A stretch of DNA of 30,650 nt from CAVSUR01 sp052143655 (GTDB lineage: Bacteria > Actinomycetota > Actinomycetes > Streptosporangiales > Streptosporangiaceae), in assembly GCA_052143655.1 (NCBI GenBank), contig JBKQSL010000382.1, positions 1-30,650 of the forward strand. The letters run 5' to 3'. A program made the translations under genes and the position numbers. Positions within the stretch are counted from its first letter, which is position 1. Every line of letters begins with the position of its first letter. The notes beneath the pieces were generated by a model. That model saw only the letters and a program-made list of their open reading frames with translations. It was not told where the DNA came from and did not search any database. Positions 29,537 to 30,650 of the stretch are shown one piece after another.

Positions 29537-30650
29537 ATGCGGCTTACGGGTGGTACCGGCATCACCATGATCGCTCTGCTGGCCGGTCTCGGCAGCGTGG
29601 CCGGATCGGCGGTTCCGGCCCTGGCCGCCGCCCACAGCCCGGCCGGGCACGCCCGGGTCCGGCTGGCTGCGCGCCGCACCGGCGCGGGCACTTTGTTCCA
29701 GGCCGGAAATCCCGGCGGGCACGTCTATGTCCCGCGGGCCGCCCGTGCGGTGCGCACCGCACGGGCTGATCACGTCGTCGGCCGGGGCACGGCGGCCAGT
29801 TGCACGTCGAAGGCCGTCGTCGCGGCGGTGGCCAAGGGCGGGGTCATCACGTTCTCCTGCGGTCCGCGGCCAGTCACGATCGTCATGCGGGCTACCGCGA
29901 AGATCCGGAACACGAGCCGGCAGGTAGTCCTGGACGGCGGCGGCAAGGTCACGCTCAGCGGCGGCGGGGTGCGGCGGATCCTGTACCTGGACACCTGCGA
30001 CCCGGCCCAGGTCTGGACCACATCGCACTGCCAGGACCAGCGCTGGCCGCAGCTCACCGTGCAGAACATCACGTTCGCGGACGGCAACTCCACCGGGCGG
30101 CACTACGACGGCGGTGGCGGCGGCGCCATCTTCGCCCGCGGCGGCCGGCTGAAGGTGGTGCACGCCCGGTTCACCGGCAACCGGTGCGACCCCACCGGCC
30201 CCGATCTCGGCGGCGCCGCTATCCGGGCGCTGAGCGAGTACCGCGGGCTGCCCGTCTACGTCACCGACAGCACGTTCACCGGCGGCCGGTGCTCCAACGG
30301 CGGCGCTCTCAGCAGCATCGGCGTCTCCTGGGTGGTGCTGAACAGCGTCTTCCGGTACAACCGGGCGATCGGCTGGGGCGCGAACCCGGCCAGGTCCGGC
30401 ACCCCCGGCGGCGGCAGCGGCGGGGCCATCTACACCGACGGCGATCACTACACCGTGCGGATCAGCGGCACCCTCATCGCCCGCAATCACGCCCGGGAGG
30501 GCGGCGGCGCGCTGTTCTTCGTGAGCGACAACCGCACCGGGACCCTGCGCATCGCGCACTCGACGCTCCGGGATAACCCCAGCGCCGGGTTCTGGACCAG
30601 GGGCTACCCCGGCATCTTCTTCCTCGGCCGCGGCCATCCGATCGTGATCG
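29537..30650 (+). CDS. secreted right-handed beta-helix protein (3' end cut)
   Basis: An uninterrupted reading frame starts at ATG 29537 and runs off the right edge, so at least 371 residues are encoded. The N-terminus is a signal peptide (MRLTGGTGITMIALLAGLGS, cleavage probably after PALA). The mature part is rich in Gly, Asn and Thr with repeated rungs such as GGGGGAIFARGGRLKVVHA, VYVTDSTFTGGRCSNGGALS and GGGALFFVSDNRTGTLRI. This is typical of parallel beta-helix, pectate-lyase-like proteins. Paired cysteines (SCTSK, FSCGP, DTCDP, SHCQD) suggest disulfides and export. It could be a polysaccharide lyase or an adhesin; no catalytic site can be named from the part seen. A large minus-strand frame here is its shadow. 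Confidence 0.88.
   Translation, partial: MRLTGGTGITMIALLAGLGSVAGSAVPALAAAHSPAGHARVRLAARRTGAGTLFQAGNPGGHVYVPRAARAVRTARADHVVGRGTAASCTSKAVVAAVAKGGVITFSCGPRPVTIVMRATAKIRNTSRQVVLDGGGKVTLSGGGVRRILYLDTCDPAQVWTTSHCQDQRWPQLTVQNITFADGNSTGRHYDGGGGGAIFARGGRLKVVHARFTGNRCDPTGPDLGGAAIRALSEYRGLPVYVTDSTFTGGRCSNGGALSSIGVSWVVLNSVFRYNRAIGWGANPARSGTPGGGSGGAIYTDGDHYTVRISGTLIARNHAREGGGALFFVSDNRTGTLRIAHSTLRDNPSAGFWTRGYPGIFFLGRGHPIVI

Noticed and set aside
29522..30637. 371-residue minus-strand frame at the right edge
   Set aside because: The plus-strand frame from 29537 has a signal peptide and beta-helix rungs; the minus frame is its complement and lacks a plausible fold.

Overview
This is GC-rich DNA from an actinomycete (class Actinomycetia; I cannot fix the genus). 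The gene order is the core actinobacterial block that lies near oriC. Read left to right it matches the Streptomyces order trxA-trxB-sigM-murJ-pcnA-ino1-ponA-rpsF-ssb-rpsR-rplI-dnaB, and it matches M. tuberculosis Rv3907c-Rv3914 together with Rv0046c-Rv0058. By that synteny parB and oriC should lie just beyond the left edge. I see no rRNA, tRNA, CRISPR array or insertion sequence.

Positions 1-11600 hold a GNAT acetyltransferase (+) facing a long minus-strand series. In transcription order this is a secreted DUF6049 protein, the lipid II flippase MurJ, a membrane pseudokinase, the ECF sigma factor SigM, its zinc-finger anti-sigma factor, thioredoxin reductase and thioredoxin. Cell-wall precursor export, an envelope stress regulator and the thiol redox system therefore sit together.

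Positions 11780-17324 hold a CCA-adding enzyme / poly(A) polymerase-family gene (+), which overlaps tail to tail with an MFS exporter (-). These are followed by inositol-3-phosphate synthase (-), a PadR repressor (-) with a perfect palindromic operator, and a DUF5318 zinc-ribbon protein (+).

Positions 17501-23633 hold a bifunctional class A PBP (+), a convergent endonuclease IV with a small membrane protein (-), and the ribosomal/replication operon rpsF-ssb-rpsR-rplI (+). That operon ends in a 16-bp perfect stem.

Positions 23839-28077 hold a small minus-strand ORF, a 471-bp non-coding region with phased DnaA-box-like motifs, and dnaB (+). The dnaB gene carries two inteins. One is a class 3 intein in the Walker A loop with a decayed endonuclease. 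The other is a class 1 LAGLIDADG intein whose 3' half, and the extein just after it, are markedly AT-richer than their surroundings. This is the most interesting locus in the window.

Positions 28130-30650 look more lineage-specific: a small conserved-looking protein and a methyltransferase in one minus-strand operon, then a divergent secreted beta-helix protein that runs off the right edge.
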